From assembly GCA_039208045.1 (NCBI GenBank), contig JBCCRH010000283.1:1-8256 (forward strand): 8,256 nucleotides of DNA, given 5' to 3'. The notes beneath the pieces were generated by a model that was not told where the DNA came from, did not search any database, and saw only the letters and a list, made by a program, of their open reading frames with translations. A program made the position numbers and the translations under genes. Positions 1 to 5,377 of this stretch are shown here, piece by piece (the first letter of the stretch is position 1; every line of letters begins with the position of its first letter). Source of the DNA: JBCCRH01 sp039208045 (lineage in GTDB: Bacteria; Bacteroidota; Bacteroidia; Chitinophagales; Saprospiraceae).

Positions 1-624
1 CCTGTGTTAGGGTTGAAAGCAGACCCTACTGTCTTACGCAACTTTTTGGTAATGTTGTCTCATCTGCATGGTGAGCAATGTAAATATGATATACTCTCAA
101 GATCACTCGGTTTGAGTGTGCCCACTATCAAGAAATACATAAATTTCTTTGCGGAGTCATTTTTGATTAGAATTTTACCTCCATATTTCTTCAATATTAA
201 GAAGCGCCTTGTACGTAGCCCGAGAATCTATTTTAAGGACTCAGGTTTGTTGCATGCTATGCTAGGAATTGAAACATTCGTTCAGTTGCAGGGGCATCCA
301 GGGCTTGGAAAATCTTGGGAAGGCTATGTTATTGACCAAATATGCCAATTATTGGATGAGAGATACGAGTTTTGTTTTTATAAAACACATCAAGGAGCTG
401 AAATTGATTTGGTGCTTATCAAGGGTGGAAAAGCTCAGATTGCTATTGAAATAAAATATCACAATAGCCCCAAGATTTCTAAGGGCTTTTATATTTCAAT
501 TCAGGATCTTCAGACTCCCCTGAATTTTATCATAACACCAAACAGTGATGACTACAAGGCCGGGCCAAATATTCAGGTTTGTAGCCTTCATAGATTTCTA
601 ACTGGATATGTTCCAACTATTTGA
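1..624 (+). CDS. ATP-binding protein with DUF4143 domain, C-terminal part (5' end outside window)
   Basis: This is the C-terminal half of a protein of the AAA-type ATPase plus DUF4143 family. The reading frame is open from the first base; the GTG at 4 is an internal valine codon, not a start. About 207 residues are visible, whereas the family is usually about 380-400, so the P-loop ATPase half lies upstream. Counting from the codon at 4, residues 31-60 form a winged-helix segment (LSRSLGLSVPTIKKYI), followed by the family signature RSPRIYFKDSGLLHAML (71-87) and SWEGYVIDQI (104-113). The C-terminus is PD-(D/E)XK nuclease-like, with E106, D135 in GAEIDL, and E149/K151 in IEIK all present. Members are widespread orphan ATPases of unproven function, often variable between strains, and some have been discussed as toxin-like or defence-associated. 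No partner gene follows here, and the gene ends 20 bp before a terminator hairpin. The family call is secure; the cellular role is unknown. Confidence 0.9.
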   Translation, partial: PVLGLKADPTVLRNFLVMLSHLHGEQCKYDILSRSLGLSVPTIKKYINFFAESFLIRILPPYFFNIKKRLVRSPRIYFKDSGLLHAMLGIETFVQLQGHPGLGKSWEGYVIDQICQLLDERYEFCFYKTHQGAEIDLVLIKGGKAQIAIEIKYHNSPKISKGFYISIQDLQTPLNFIITPNSDDYKAGPNIQVCSLHRFLTGYVPTI

Positions 625-643
625 TATATGGTCATTCTAATAC

Positions 644-682
644 AAAACCTCTTCCCCCACCAATGGTGAGAAAAGAGGTTTT
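644..682. terminator. Bidirectional hairpin terminator between convergent genes
   Basis: A perfect 10-bp stem, AAAACCTCTT (644-653) with AAGAGGTTTT (673-682), encloses a 19-nt loop. The loop can itself fold through CACC (658-661) and GGTG (665-668). The A-rich left foot and T-rich right foot give a U-tract to transcripts coming from either side. It lies between the stops of the DUF4143 gene (624) and the convergent OmpH gene (705), where a shared terminator is expected. Confidence 0.85.
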
Positions 683-704
683 ATACTATAGTGCATTAGC
701 ACAA

Positions 705-1238
705 CTATTGCTTAGCAGTAGGAGGCTCTTTGAGGTTCAATTTAGCCTTCACTAAAGGGAAAACATCATCCGAATCTTGTGCGAATAGGACAGAGTTGAA
801 AACGCTCGTGTCAAAAATCAGTTTGTAGCCATTGGCCTTGCCAATAGCTTGAATGGCATCTTCTGCTTTTTTGATAATGGGCTGGAGCAATTCTTGGCGT
901 TTCGCTTCTACTTTTTTTGCAACTTCCTGCTCGAAGGCAGCGATTTGCTGTTCTTCTTGCGATAGCGCTTGCGCACGCTCTTGAAGTTGTTTGGGCGTAA
1001 AATTGCCGCTTTGCTGGTCAGCAATGAGCTTGCCGTACTTATCTTGAAAGGCTTTCACCATTCCTTCTCCTTGACTCACAAGTTCTTTACGGTATGTTTC
1101 CATGTCCGCATCTGCTTTGGCTGTTTCGGGCATCAGGGCCACTACATTTCCAAAATTGAGGTGGCCATACTTATCCTGCGCTCCGGCAAAAGTGCTTGCA
1201 AAAACACAAAGCACGATCGATAAAAAGAATTTATTCAT
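705..1238 (-). CDS. skp: OmpH/Skp-family periplasmic chaperone
   Basis: This is a 177-residue precursor of the OmpH/Skp family, periplasmic holdase chaperones that accompany outer-membrane proteins to the BAM complex. I take ATG 1236-1238 as the start rather than the longer frame opening at 1301. It begins directly with a signal peptide (MNKFFLSIVLCVFASTFAGA, predicted cleavage A20|Q21), and the longer frame would place 21 unrelated residues before it and run through the -7 box at 1259-1266. The mature protein opens with YGHLNFGNVVALMPE. It continues with a Q/E/K-rich helical region (about 45-130, the coiled-coil tentacles) and closes with the family end NGYKLIFD (136-143) and SDDVFPLVKAKL (156-167). 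In Bacteroidota such genes often sit beside bamA, sometimes in pairs; this copy stands alone between a terminator and its own promoter. Class confidence is high; whether it is the main Skp of the cell or a paralogue cannot be told. Confidence 0.92.
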   Translation of the reverse strand: MNKFFLSIVLCVFASTFAGAQDKYGHLNFGNVVALMPETAKADADMETYRKELVSQGEGMVKAFQDKYGKLIADQQSGNFTPKQLQERAQALSQEEQQIAAFEQEVAKKVEAKRQELLQPIIKKAEDAIQAIGKANGYKLIFDTSVFNSVLFAQDSDDVFPLVKAKLNLKEPPTAKQ

Positions 1239-1258
1239 TGTATGTCTAAAATTTTTTG

Positions 1259-1266
1259 CAAAGGTA
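1259..1266 (-). promoter_or_regulatory. Bacteroidota-type -7 box for the OmpH/Skp gene
   Basis: Read on the minus strand this is TACCTTTG, an exact match to the Bacteroidota -7 consensus TAnnTTTG. It ends 20 bases before the chosen ATG, leaving a leader of roughly 15 nt. I do not see a clear TTTG -33 element upstream, so the call rests on the -7 box and its position. Confidence 0.55.
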
Positions 1267-1347
1267 GTATTTCTTATGGTTTGACGTAGGGGAGCGTACA
1301 ATTTTAAAATAGTGATAACACCAGTATTAGGTAGTAAAAATAAGTTT

Positions 1348-1444
1348 TAGGGCCACGTGGATTGCAAATCCACTGAGCGCGGGCCAAGCTTAAAGGAAAA
1401 AAGCCTAGCACGCACCCAGTGGATTTGTAATCCGCTGTAGGCTA
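1348..1444. repeat. Inverted pair of REP-like palindromes
   Basis: Two 44-nt arms (1348-1391 and 1401-1444) face each other around a 9-nt A-rich spacer. Over the inner 35 positions of each arm, 28 match as reverse complements, and most of the differences are transitions that would still pair as G-U in RNA. Each arm also carries its own small palindrome: GTGGATT-gca-AATCCAC (1357-1373), and GTGGATT-tgt-AATCCGC (1419-1435) with one wobble. Nested palindromes in inverted orientation are the architecture of REP doublets, which are mobilised by RAYT (TnpA-REP) transposases. No transposase is in the window. Calling it REP-like is an inference from structure; genome copy number would decide. It lies outside any gene, upstream of the glucosaminidase promoter. 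Confidence 0.7.
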
Positions 1445-1490
1445 TTATTATAGGATAAACCAGGGTGAGTGAAAATAAATGTTTCAATAC

Positions 1491-1521
1491 TTTGATTATA
1501 AAAACAATTTGTTTTAATTTG
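1491..1521 (+). promoter_or_regulatory. Promoter of the glucosaminidase gene
   Basis: A TTTG -33 element (1491-1494) is followed after 19 bp by TTAATTTG (1514-1521), a 7/8 match to the Bacteroidota -7 box TAnnTTTG. Both the order and the spacing fit the phylum's primary sigma factor. The predicted transcript would start near 1525-1530, leaving a leader of about 30-35 nt before the ATG at 1561. The leader has no obvious Shine-Dalgarno sequence, as is usual in this phylum. Confidence 0.6.
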
Positions 1522-1560
1522 TGCAACAGTTAAAACAATTCATGTAATACAGCCTCCGTT

Positions 1561-2415
1561 ATGAACAAGCAATTCAATGAGATCAAAGCCGTAGTGGTTT
1601 ATAAAGCACAACAAACCAAAGCACGAGTAGAAGCTGGGGTAAAACACTATTGGCCACGATTGGTGCTAGTGGGCATCGCTGCCTTCCTGCTTACGCAAAA
1701 AGACTTTTCCATGAATCTAAGTCTAAATGCAGTTGAAGTATCATCTATTGCGGAAACCAGCAGCTTAAACTTTTGGTCGAGTGAAGAGAAGGCAGAAGTA
1801 GCTTACGATGAAATTCGACCCATGAATACCTCCCTTATCCAGAAGTCTACCCAACAAGCACCTAAAAAGCGATCTAAAAGCCATCAAAAGCGGGATGATA
1901 ACCTCGCCAATACCTTTTCTAATTTAGACTTTGAAGGTTCTGAGAAAGCTAAGAAACGCGCTGCTAAGCGCAAAAAACAGCTTCAATATGTGAAGCAATA
2001 CAAGCAGATCGCTATTGCAGAAATGGAGCGTTATGGTATCCCAGCTAGTATTACTTTAGCACAAGGCTTACTGGAAAGTAATGTCGGAGAAAGTAAACTC
2101 GCAAAGCGCAATCTTAATCACTTTGGCATCAAGTGCTTTTCACGAAAGTGTAAAAAAGGGCATTGCAGCAACTTTACGGATGATTCCCACAAAGACTTTT
2201 TTCGCATCTACAAATCAGAAAAAGAGAGCTACCGCGCCCATAGCTTACTACTGAAAAATGGGAAACGCTACAATAAACTATTTAGGCTACAGCCAACCGA
2301 CTACCGTGGATGGGCTAAGGGACTGTCCAAAGCCGGTTACGCTACGGATAAGCGCTATGCCCAGAAAATCATTGGCCTGATCGAAGACTTAGACCTCGAT
2401 CAGTACGACGATTAA
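1561..2415 (+). CDS. Membrane-anchored FlgJ-like N-acetylglucosaminidase (GH73)
   Basis: This 284-residue peptidoglycan hydrolase has a C-terminal mannosyl-glycoprotein endo-beta-N-acetylglucosaminidase (GH73) domain, which cuts glycan strands of the cell wall. The N-terminus is about 30 cytoplasmic residues, then a short hydrophobic segment (about 33-44, LVLVGIAAFLLT) that probably works as an uncleaved membrane anchor. A linker follows whose later part (about 97-142) is very basic (PKKRSKSHQKR, KKRAAKRKKQ). The catalytic domain covers about 145-275: QYKQIAIAEMERYGIPASITLAQGLLES with candidate catalytic Glu172, then NHFGIK (186-191), the SYRAHSLLL helix and the closing AGYATDKRYAQKIIGLIE. 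There is no LysM or SH3 wall-binding domain; the basic linker may bind the wall instead (inference). Three cysteines (192, 197, 202) lie in an insert just after NHFGIK. The stop overlaps that of the convergent lipoprotein gene. The fold assignment is strong; the physiological role, such as division or remodelling, is not determined. Confidence 0.9.
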   Translation: MNKQFNEIKAVVVYKAQQTKARVEAGVKHYWPRLVLVGIAAFLLTQKDFSMNLSLNAVEVSSIAETSSLNFWSSEEKAEVAYDEIRPMNTSLIQKSTQQAPKKRSKSHQKRDDNLANTFSNLDFEGSEKAKKRAAKRKKQLQYVKQYKQIAIAEMERYGIPASITLAQGLLESNVGESKLAKRNLNHFGIKCFSRKCKKGHCSNFTDDSHKDFFRIYKSEKESYRAHSLLLKNGKRYNKLFRLQPTDYRGWAKGLSKAGYATDKRYAQKIIGLIEDLDLDQYDD

Positions 2416-2975
2416 TCATTTATGAACAAAATCTCTACTTTAATCTTTTTGCCATCGCCCAAGATTAATTCTTGCTCATTTTCTACTGAAAATCCACGCG
2501 CTGGCTGGTACACTAGCTTTTGATCAGTGCCAGCCAGCGCGTTCTTTTGCGACTTTAAAATGGTAATGGATTGAACTTGCTCTTCAAGCGTTGCTACTTC
2601 AATTTGTTTGATTTTGAGCGATGAGTCGAGTGCCTGGTGCGTAGTGATTTTAGCTCCATCCAGGGAAGTTTTTTCTTTAGTACTATACTTTTCCTCCCAG
2701 GCCAACTTATTAATATCCGCACTGGCAAATAGCTGCAATTCTTGCGTATAATCTAGCGATTTTAACTGTTGCTCTTCCTTTAAATCGCCGATAGAAGCAA
2801 TCTTTTTTACGGTGGGCTGGCTGGTATTGAGGCGTGCAATCTCGGCCTCGAAATACCCTTTTACATCAAAAAAGAAATCAGGCCGTACCTCCTCTTTTTG
2901 CTCAGCAGCTCCTGGCATACATCCCAACAGGCCAGTCCCTAAGAGCATAATTACAACAACGATGTGTCTATTCAT
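2412..2975 (-). CDS. Predicted lipoprotein of unknown function, coupled to gpmI
   Basis: This 187-residue protein has a lipoprotein signal peptide (MNRHIVVVIMLLGTGLLGC) with lipobox LLGC and lipidated Cys19. The mature part is soluble, mixed alpha/beta in appearance, without further membrane segments. Visible landmarks are FFFDVKGYFEAEIARL (34-49), an acidic-lysine stretch, and ELQLFASADINKLAWEEKY (79-97). An E/Q-K-E-E run (25-29) lies a few residues after the lipid Cys; acidic tracts close to the Cys act as surface-export signals in some Bacteroidota, but this one is not directly adjacent, so export to the surface is only a possibility. The ATG shares one base with the gpmI stop (TAATG on the minus strand), which indicates translational coupling in one operon. 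I recognise the general type from Saprospiria-like genomes but know no function. Its last four bases overlap the glucosaminidase stop. Confidence 0.8.
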   Translation of the reverse strand: MNRHIVVVIMLLGTGLLGCMPGAAEQKEEVRPDFFFDVKGYFEAEIARLNTSQPTVKKIASIGDLKEEQQLKSLDYTQELQLFASADINKLAWEEKYSTKEKTSLDGAKITTHQALDSSLKIKQIEVATLEEQVQSITILKSQKNALAGTDQKLVYQPARGFSVENEQELILGDGKKIKVEILFIND

Positions 2976-4501
2976 TAGCTAATCAAAATATCACCATCCA
3001 TTTGTTCTGGAATGGAGAGGCCCAACAAATGCAAAATGGTGGGTGCAATATCGGCAAGTTTGCCATCTTTAACGGAGCCTTCCAATGTTTTACCAACGTA
3101 AAATATAGGTACAGGGTTTTTAGTATGCGCAGTATGTGGACTGCCATCGGAGTTGCGCATGGTATCAGAATTACCGTGATCGGCAATGATGATAGACTGA
3201 TAATCATTTGCTAAAGCAACATCCAGAAGTTCCTGGAGGCAAGTATCCACCGTTTCAGCTGCTTTTCTTGCTGCCTCGAAATCCCCGGTATGTCCCACCA
3301 TATCTGCATTGGCGTAATTGAGGCAGATAAAATCGGGCTGCTTGTTCTGGATGGCTTCAATGATCGCATCGGTGATGCCCTGGGCGCTCATTTCGGGTTG
3401 TAGATCATAGGTGGCCACTTTGGGCGAAGGAATCATGATCCGATCTTCCCTCTCAAAAGGCTCTTCTCGGCCACCGTTGAAGAAAAAGGTAACGTGTGGA
3501 TATTTTTCCGTTTCGGCAATACGTACCTGGGTTTTACCTGCTTCGGATAGGGTTTCCCCCAATGTCTGGCTAATATCGGCCTTGTTGAACAGCACCTTTA
3601 CTCCTTTGAAGGTCTCATCGTAGCGCGTCATCGTTAGGTAGTGTACATCTAGTTTCTGCATGCCAAATGCTGGCATGTCTTTCTGAGTCAATACCTCCGA
3701 TATTTCTCGTGGTCGATCCGTTCTAAAATTAAAGCATATCAATACATCCCCATCTTTGATGGTGGCGACTGGCTCGCCTGCGCTAGTCGTGCAAACGATG
3801 GGTTGAATGAATTCATCAGTTTCGTCTGCATCATATCTTTTTTGTAGCAACTCCAAGGGATGTGTCGTGGCTTCTCCCTTGCCGCGCACCAATAGCTCAT
3901 AAGCCAGTTGAACACGCTCCCAGCGCTTGTCGCGATCCATCGCATAGTACCGCCCGATGATCGTGGCAACCTGAGCTGCTTGCTGGTCAATATGCGCCAT
4001 CAAGTCCGTCAGATAGGCTTTTCCTCCATTAGGTGCCGTATCGCGGCCATCTAAGAACGCATGGATATACACCTGTTCGACCCCTTGTTCTTCGGTAATA
4101 TCGCAGAGTGCTTTGAGGTGACTGATATGCGAGTGTACGCCACCATCAGAGACCAAGCCCATCAGGTGTACTGCCTTTTTATTGGCTTTCGCAAATGCTA
4201 GCGCTTCGATTAGCACTTCATTTTGATGCAACTCACGGTCTTCAATGGCTTTATTAATCCGAGCCAGCTCTTGATAGACGATACGCCCGGCACCAATATT
4301 GAGATGCCCCACCTCGGAGTTGCCCATTTGCCCATCAGGCAAACCCACCTGAAGGCCATGCGTGATCAACTCTGCATTGGGGTAGGCGTTGTAAAGACTA
4401 TCGATAAAAGGGGTATTTCCCTGTGCAATGGCACTAACGGAGGCATCAGGGCTATGGCCCCAGCCGTCCAAGATCGCTAATAAGACTTTTGCTGCTTTCA
4501 T
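2975..4501 (-). CDS. gpmI: 2,3-bisphosphoglycerate-independent phosphoglycerate mutase
   Basis: This cytoplasmic glycolytic/gluconeogenic enzyme interconverts 3-phosphoglycerate and 2-phosphoglycerate through a phosphoserine intermediate and two Mn ions; it belongs to the alkaline phosphatase superfamily. The 508 residues match the normal family length of about 510. Every key residue I can place is present: Asp12 in LDGWG, nucleophile Ser62 in QMGNSEVGHLNIGAGR, His123 in GGVHSH, the DGRD loop (151-154), Arg184 and Arg190, Arg260 and Arg263 in FNFRTDRPRE, Lys333 in ETEKYPH, Asp400/His404 in NADMVGHTGDF, Asp441/His442 in ADHGNSD, and His459 in PHTAHT. The start is fixed by the conserved N-terminus (KVLLAILDGWG) and by a -7 box ending only 5 bases upstream. 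It is the first gene of an operon with the coupled lipoprotein gene. No frameshift or missing motif is seen; it should be fully active. Confidence 0.98.
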   Translation of the reverse strand: MKAAKVLLAILDGWGHSPDASVSAIAQGNTPFIDSLYNAYPNAELITHGLQVGLPDGQMGNSEVGHLNIGAGRIVYQELARINKAIEDRELHQNEVLIEALAFAKANKKAVHLMGLVSDGGVHSHISHLKALCDITEEQGVEQVYIHAFLDGRDTAPNGGKAYLTDLMAHIDQQAAQVATIIGRYYAMDRDKRWERVQLAYELLVRGKGEATTHPLELLQKRYDADETDEFIQPIVCTTSAGEPVATIKDGDVLICFNFRTDRPREISEVLTQKDMPAFGMQKLDVHYLTMTRYDETFKGVKVLFNKADISQTLGETLSEAGKTQVRIAETEKYPHVTFFFNGGREEPFEREDRIMIPSPKVATYDLQPEMSAQGITDAIIEAIQNKQPDFICLNYANADMVGHTGDFEAARKAAETVDTCLQELLDVALANDYQSIIIADHGNSDTMRNSDGSPHTAHTKNPVPIFYVGKTLEGSVKDGKLADIAPTILHLLGLSIPEQMDGDILIS

Positions 4502-4506
4502 ACTTG

Positions 4507-4514
4507 CAAAAATA
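4507..4514 (-). promoter_or_regulatory. -7 box of the gpmI operon, almost at the start codon
   Basis: On the minus strand this reads TATTTTTG, an exact TAnnTTTG match. Only five bases (CAAGT) separate it from the ATG at 4499-4501. A transcript started the usual 4-6 bases downstream would have at most a nucleotide or two of leader, so gpmI mRNA may be leaderless. Directly upstream on the minus strand is a 26-nt pyrimidine-only tract (4516-4541); it contains no TTTG at the -33 position, so the upstream element is poor. Confidence 0.5.
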
Positions 4515-4575
4515 CGAGAAGGAGGGAGAAAAAAAAGGAGATGGTGTTAAGTATACACTAAGTTTTGAGGAGCTG

Positions 4576-4738
4576 TATAGTTCAACAATGCTAGATTTAT
4601 GAAAATATGGCGACGGCATTTTTTCGGCTTGGAAGGCGAAAAACGTAGGCATAGCCTTAGCTACGCCGAGGCTTTTCAACGTGGCAAGCCGGAAAAAGGG
4701 CTAGTCAGAATTCATAAACCTAGGGTTGTTGAACTATA
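4576..4738. mobile_element. MITE-like element with 28-bp terminal inverted repeats
   Basis: The element is 163 bp long with terminal inverted repeats at 4576-4603 and 4711-4738 matching at 25 of 28 positions. The outermost 13 bases (TATAGTTCAACAA and its complement) are identical. The interior is also roughly self-complementary: TTTTTTCGGCTTG (4619-4631) faces CAAGCCGGAAAAA (4685-4697), and CGTAG/CTACG pair near the centre, so the whole unit can fold as one long hairpin. It encodes nothing. This is what a non-autonomous miniature transposable element looks like. Both ends carry TATA, which would fit TA-targeting transposases (IS630/Tc1 type), but no longer target duplication is visible, so the family is an inference. 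It lies between two divergent genes without disrupting either. Confidence 0.68.
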
Positions 4739-4773
4739 AATGTTAAAGCTACGCATGGCATTTCAAAAAGTAG

Positions 4774-4781
4774 TATTTTTG
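4774..4781 (+). promoter_or_regulatory. Candidate -7 box for the DUF4783 gene
   Basis: TATTTTTG is an exact TAnnTTTG match in the right direction, in the space between the inverted-repeat element and the DUF4783 start. The leader would be about 125 nt, which is long, and no TTTG lies at the expected -33 position. It is plausible but weak, since the motif is short in AT-rich sequence. Confidence 0.3.
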
Positions 4782-4871
4782 TTTTCTAAGACGTTGTTAA
4801 CTCGTGCAACGACTATGCCACTCAAACTACCGTTACTTATCTCCTACTACACCGTCTAAATGTTAGAAATA

Positions 4872-4888
4872 CAGTCATTTATTGACTG
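4872..4888. repeat. Small hairpin ahead of the DUF4783 gene
   Basis: CAGTCA (4872-4877) and TGACTG (4883-4888) form a perfect 6-bp inverted repeat around a 5-nt loop, 25 bases before the ATG at 4914. It could be an operator half-site pair or a leader hairpin, or simply chance; nothing else in the sequence decides. Confidence 0.3.
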
Positions 4889-4913
4889 ATTGCTCGTTAA
4901 AAATGCTTTTACT

Positions 4914-5300
4914 ATGAAGGTATTACTAATTGCGTTGCTATCATCTTTCCTACTGCAAGGAACTGAAGGTGCTGATTTTTCGACTATTGAAACGGCACTC
5001 AAGACAGGTGATGCAGAGACGCTCAGCCAGTACTTTGACGCGAATGTTGAAGTAGCAGTAACGGATGATATTCCCAAAGTGTACAATAAGGCTAAAGCGA
5101 AAGAGTTAGTCAATTTATTTTTTAGAAATAATAAGCCTACTGGTTTCCAGCAGCGCCACAAGGGGATGTCAAAAGGGAAGGGGTACCAATATTTTATTGG
5201 CAACCTCGAAACTATAAAAGGTAGTTACCGAGTAACTATCGTTATCAATGTAGATGCCAAGCAATTTCTGATTCAGGAGATTGGCTTCAATAAGAACTAA
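4914..5300 (+). CDS. Exported DUF4783 family protein
   Basis: This 128-residue secreted or periplasmic protein belongs to the Bacteroidota family DUF4783, which adopts an NTF2/SnoaL-like cone fold; its function is unknown. I choose ATG 4914 over the TTG at 4890 because it begins directly with a signal peptide (MKVLLIALLSSFLLQGTEG, cleavage near G19|A20). The domain fills the rest: a helix with ALKTGDAETLSQYFDANVEV (28-47), the pair VYNKAKAKELVNLFFRNNKPTGF (56-78) and the HKGMSKG turn (82-88). It ends in three strands, YQYFIGNLET, YRVTIVINV and FLIQEIGF. Length and order match the family throughout. It stands alone: divergent from gpmI on the left, convergent with the TIGR02757 gene on the right, with a terminator hairpin after it. 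The family call is firm; no ligand or partner can be inferred from context. Confidence 0.85.
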   Translation: MKVLLIALLSSFLLQGTEGADFSTIETALKTGDAETLSQYFDANVEVAVTDDIPKVYNKAKAKELVNLFFRNNKPTGFQQRHKGMSKGKGYQYFIGNLETIKGSYRVTIVINVDAKQFLIQEIGFNKN

Positions 5301-5340
5301 ACTTGTCTTAACAGCTTAGAAATTCAGGAATGATTAGGAG

Positions 5341-5376
5341 TTGCCTTCCGAGCATATTGGATGCTTCGGAGGGCAA
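5341..5376 (+). terminator. Hairpin terminator after the DUF4783 gene
   Basis: TTGCCTTCCGAGCAT (5341-5355) pairs with ATGCTTCGGAGGGCAA (5361-5376), with one bulged base and one G-T wobble, around a 5-nt loop. It is followed by TTTAATTCTT on the plus strand, which serves as a U-rich tail. It lies 40 bp after the DUF4783 stop and directly abuts the stop of the convergent TIGR02757 gene (5378), so it may also slow minus-strand transcripts, although its left side is not T-rich in that direction. Confidence 0.75.
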
Positions 5377-5377
5377 T

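Larger units (their letters stand above)
4502..4913. other. 412-bp intergenic region
   Basis: This gap separates the divergent gpmI and DUF4783 genes. From left to right it holds the gpmI -7 box, a pure purine tract (4516-4541), the 163-bp inverted-repeat element (4576-4738), a plus-strand -7 box candidate (4774-4781) and a small hairpin (4872-4888). I find no convincing protein-coding gene; the only short frames run across the inverted repeats or encode no recognisable product. Confidence 0.7.

Noticed and set aside
1239..1301. N-terminal extension of the OmpH/Skp gene by 21 codons.
   Set aside because: It would bury the signal peptide internally and includes the -7 promoter box as coding sequence.
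1348..1444. The inverted repeat as a simple transcription terminator for the OmpH gene or as a CRISPR repeat pair.
   Set aside because: It lies upstream, not downstream, of the OmpH gene; there is no T-run directly after it in the plus direction; and two inverted, not direct, units with a 9-nt spacer exclude CRISPR.
4452..4679. A 75-codon minus-strand frame across the gpmI start and the inverted-repeat element.
   Set aside because: It overlaps the conserved gpmI N-terminus in another frame and runs through a repeat; it is a by-product of both.
4740..4859. A 39-codon frame on the plus strand just after the inverted-repeat element.
   Set aside because: It has no recognisable family features, no promoter placed to serve it (a -7 box lies inside it), and its composition is not convincing as either a membrane or soluble protein.
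4890..4913. Upstream TTG start for the DUF4783 protein.
   Set aside because: The ATG at 4914 begins directly with a standard signal peptide; the extra eight residues add nothing family-like.
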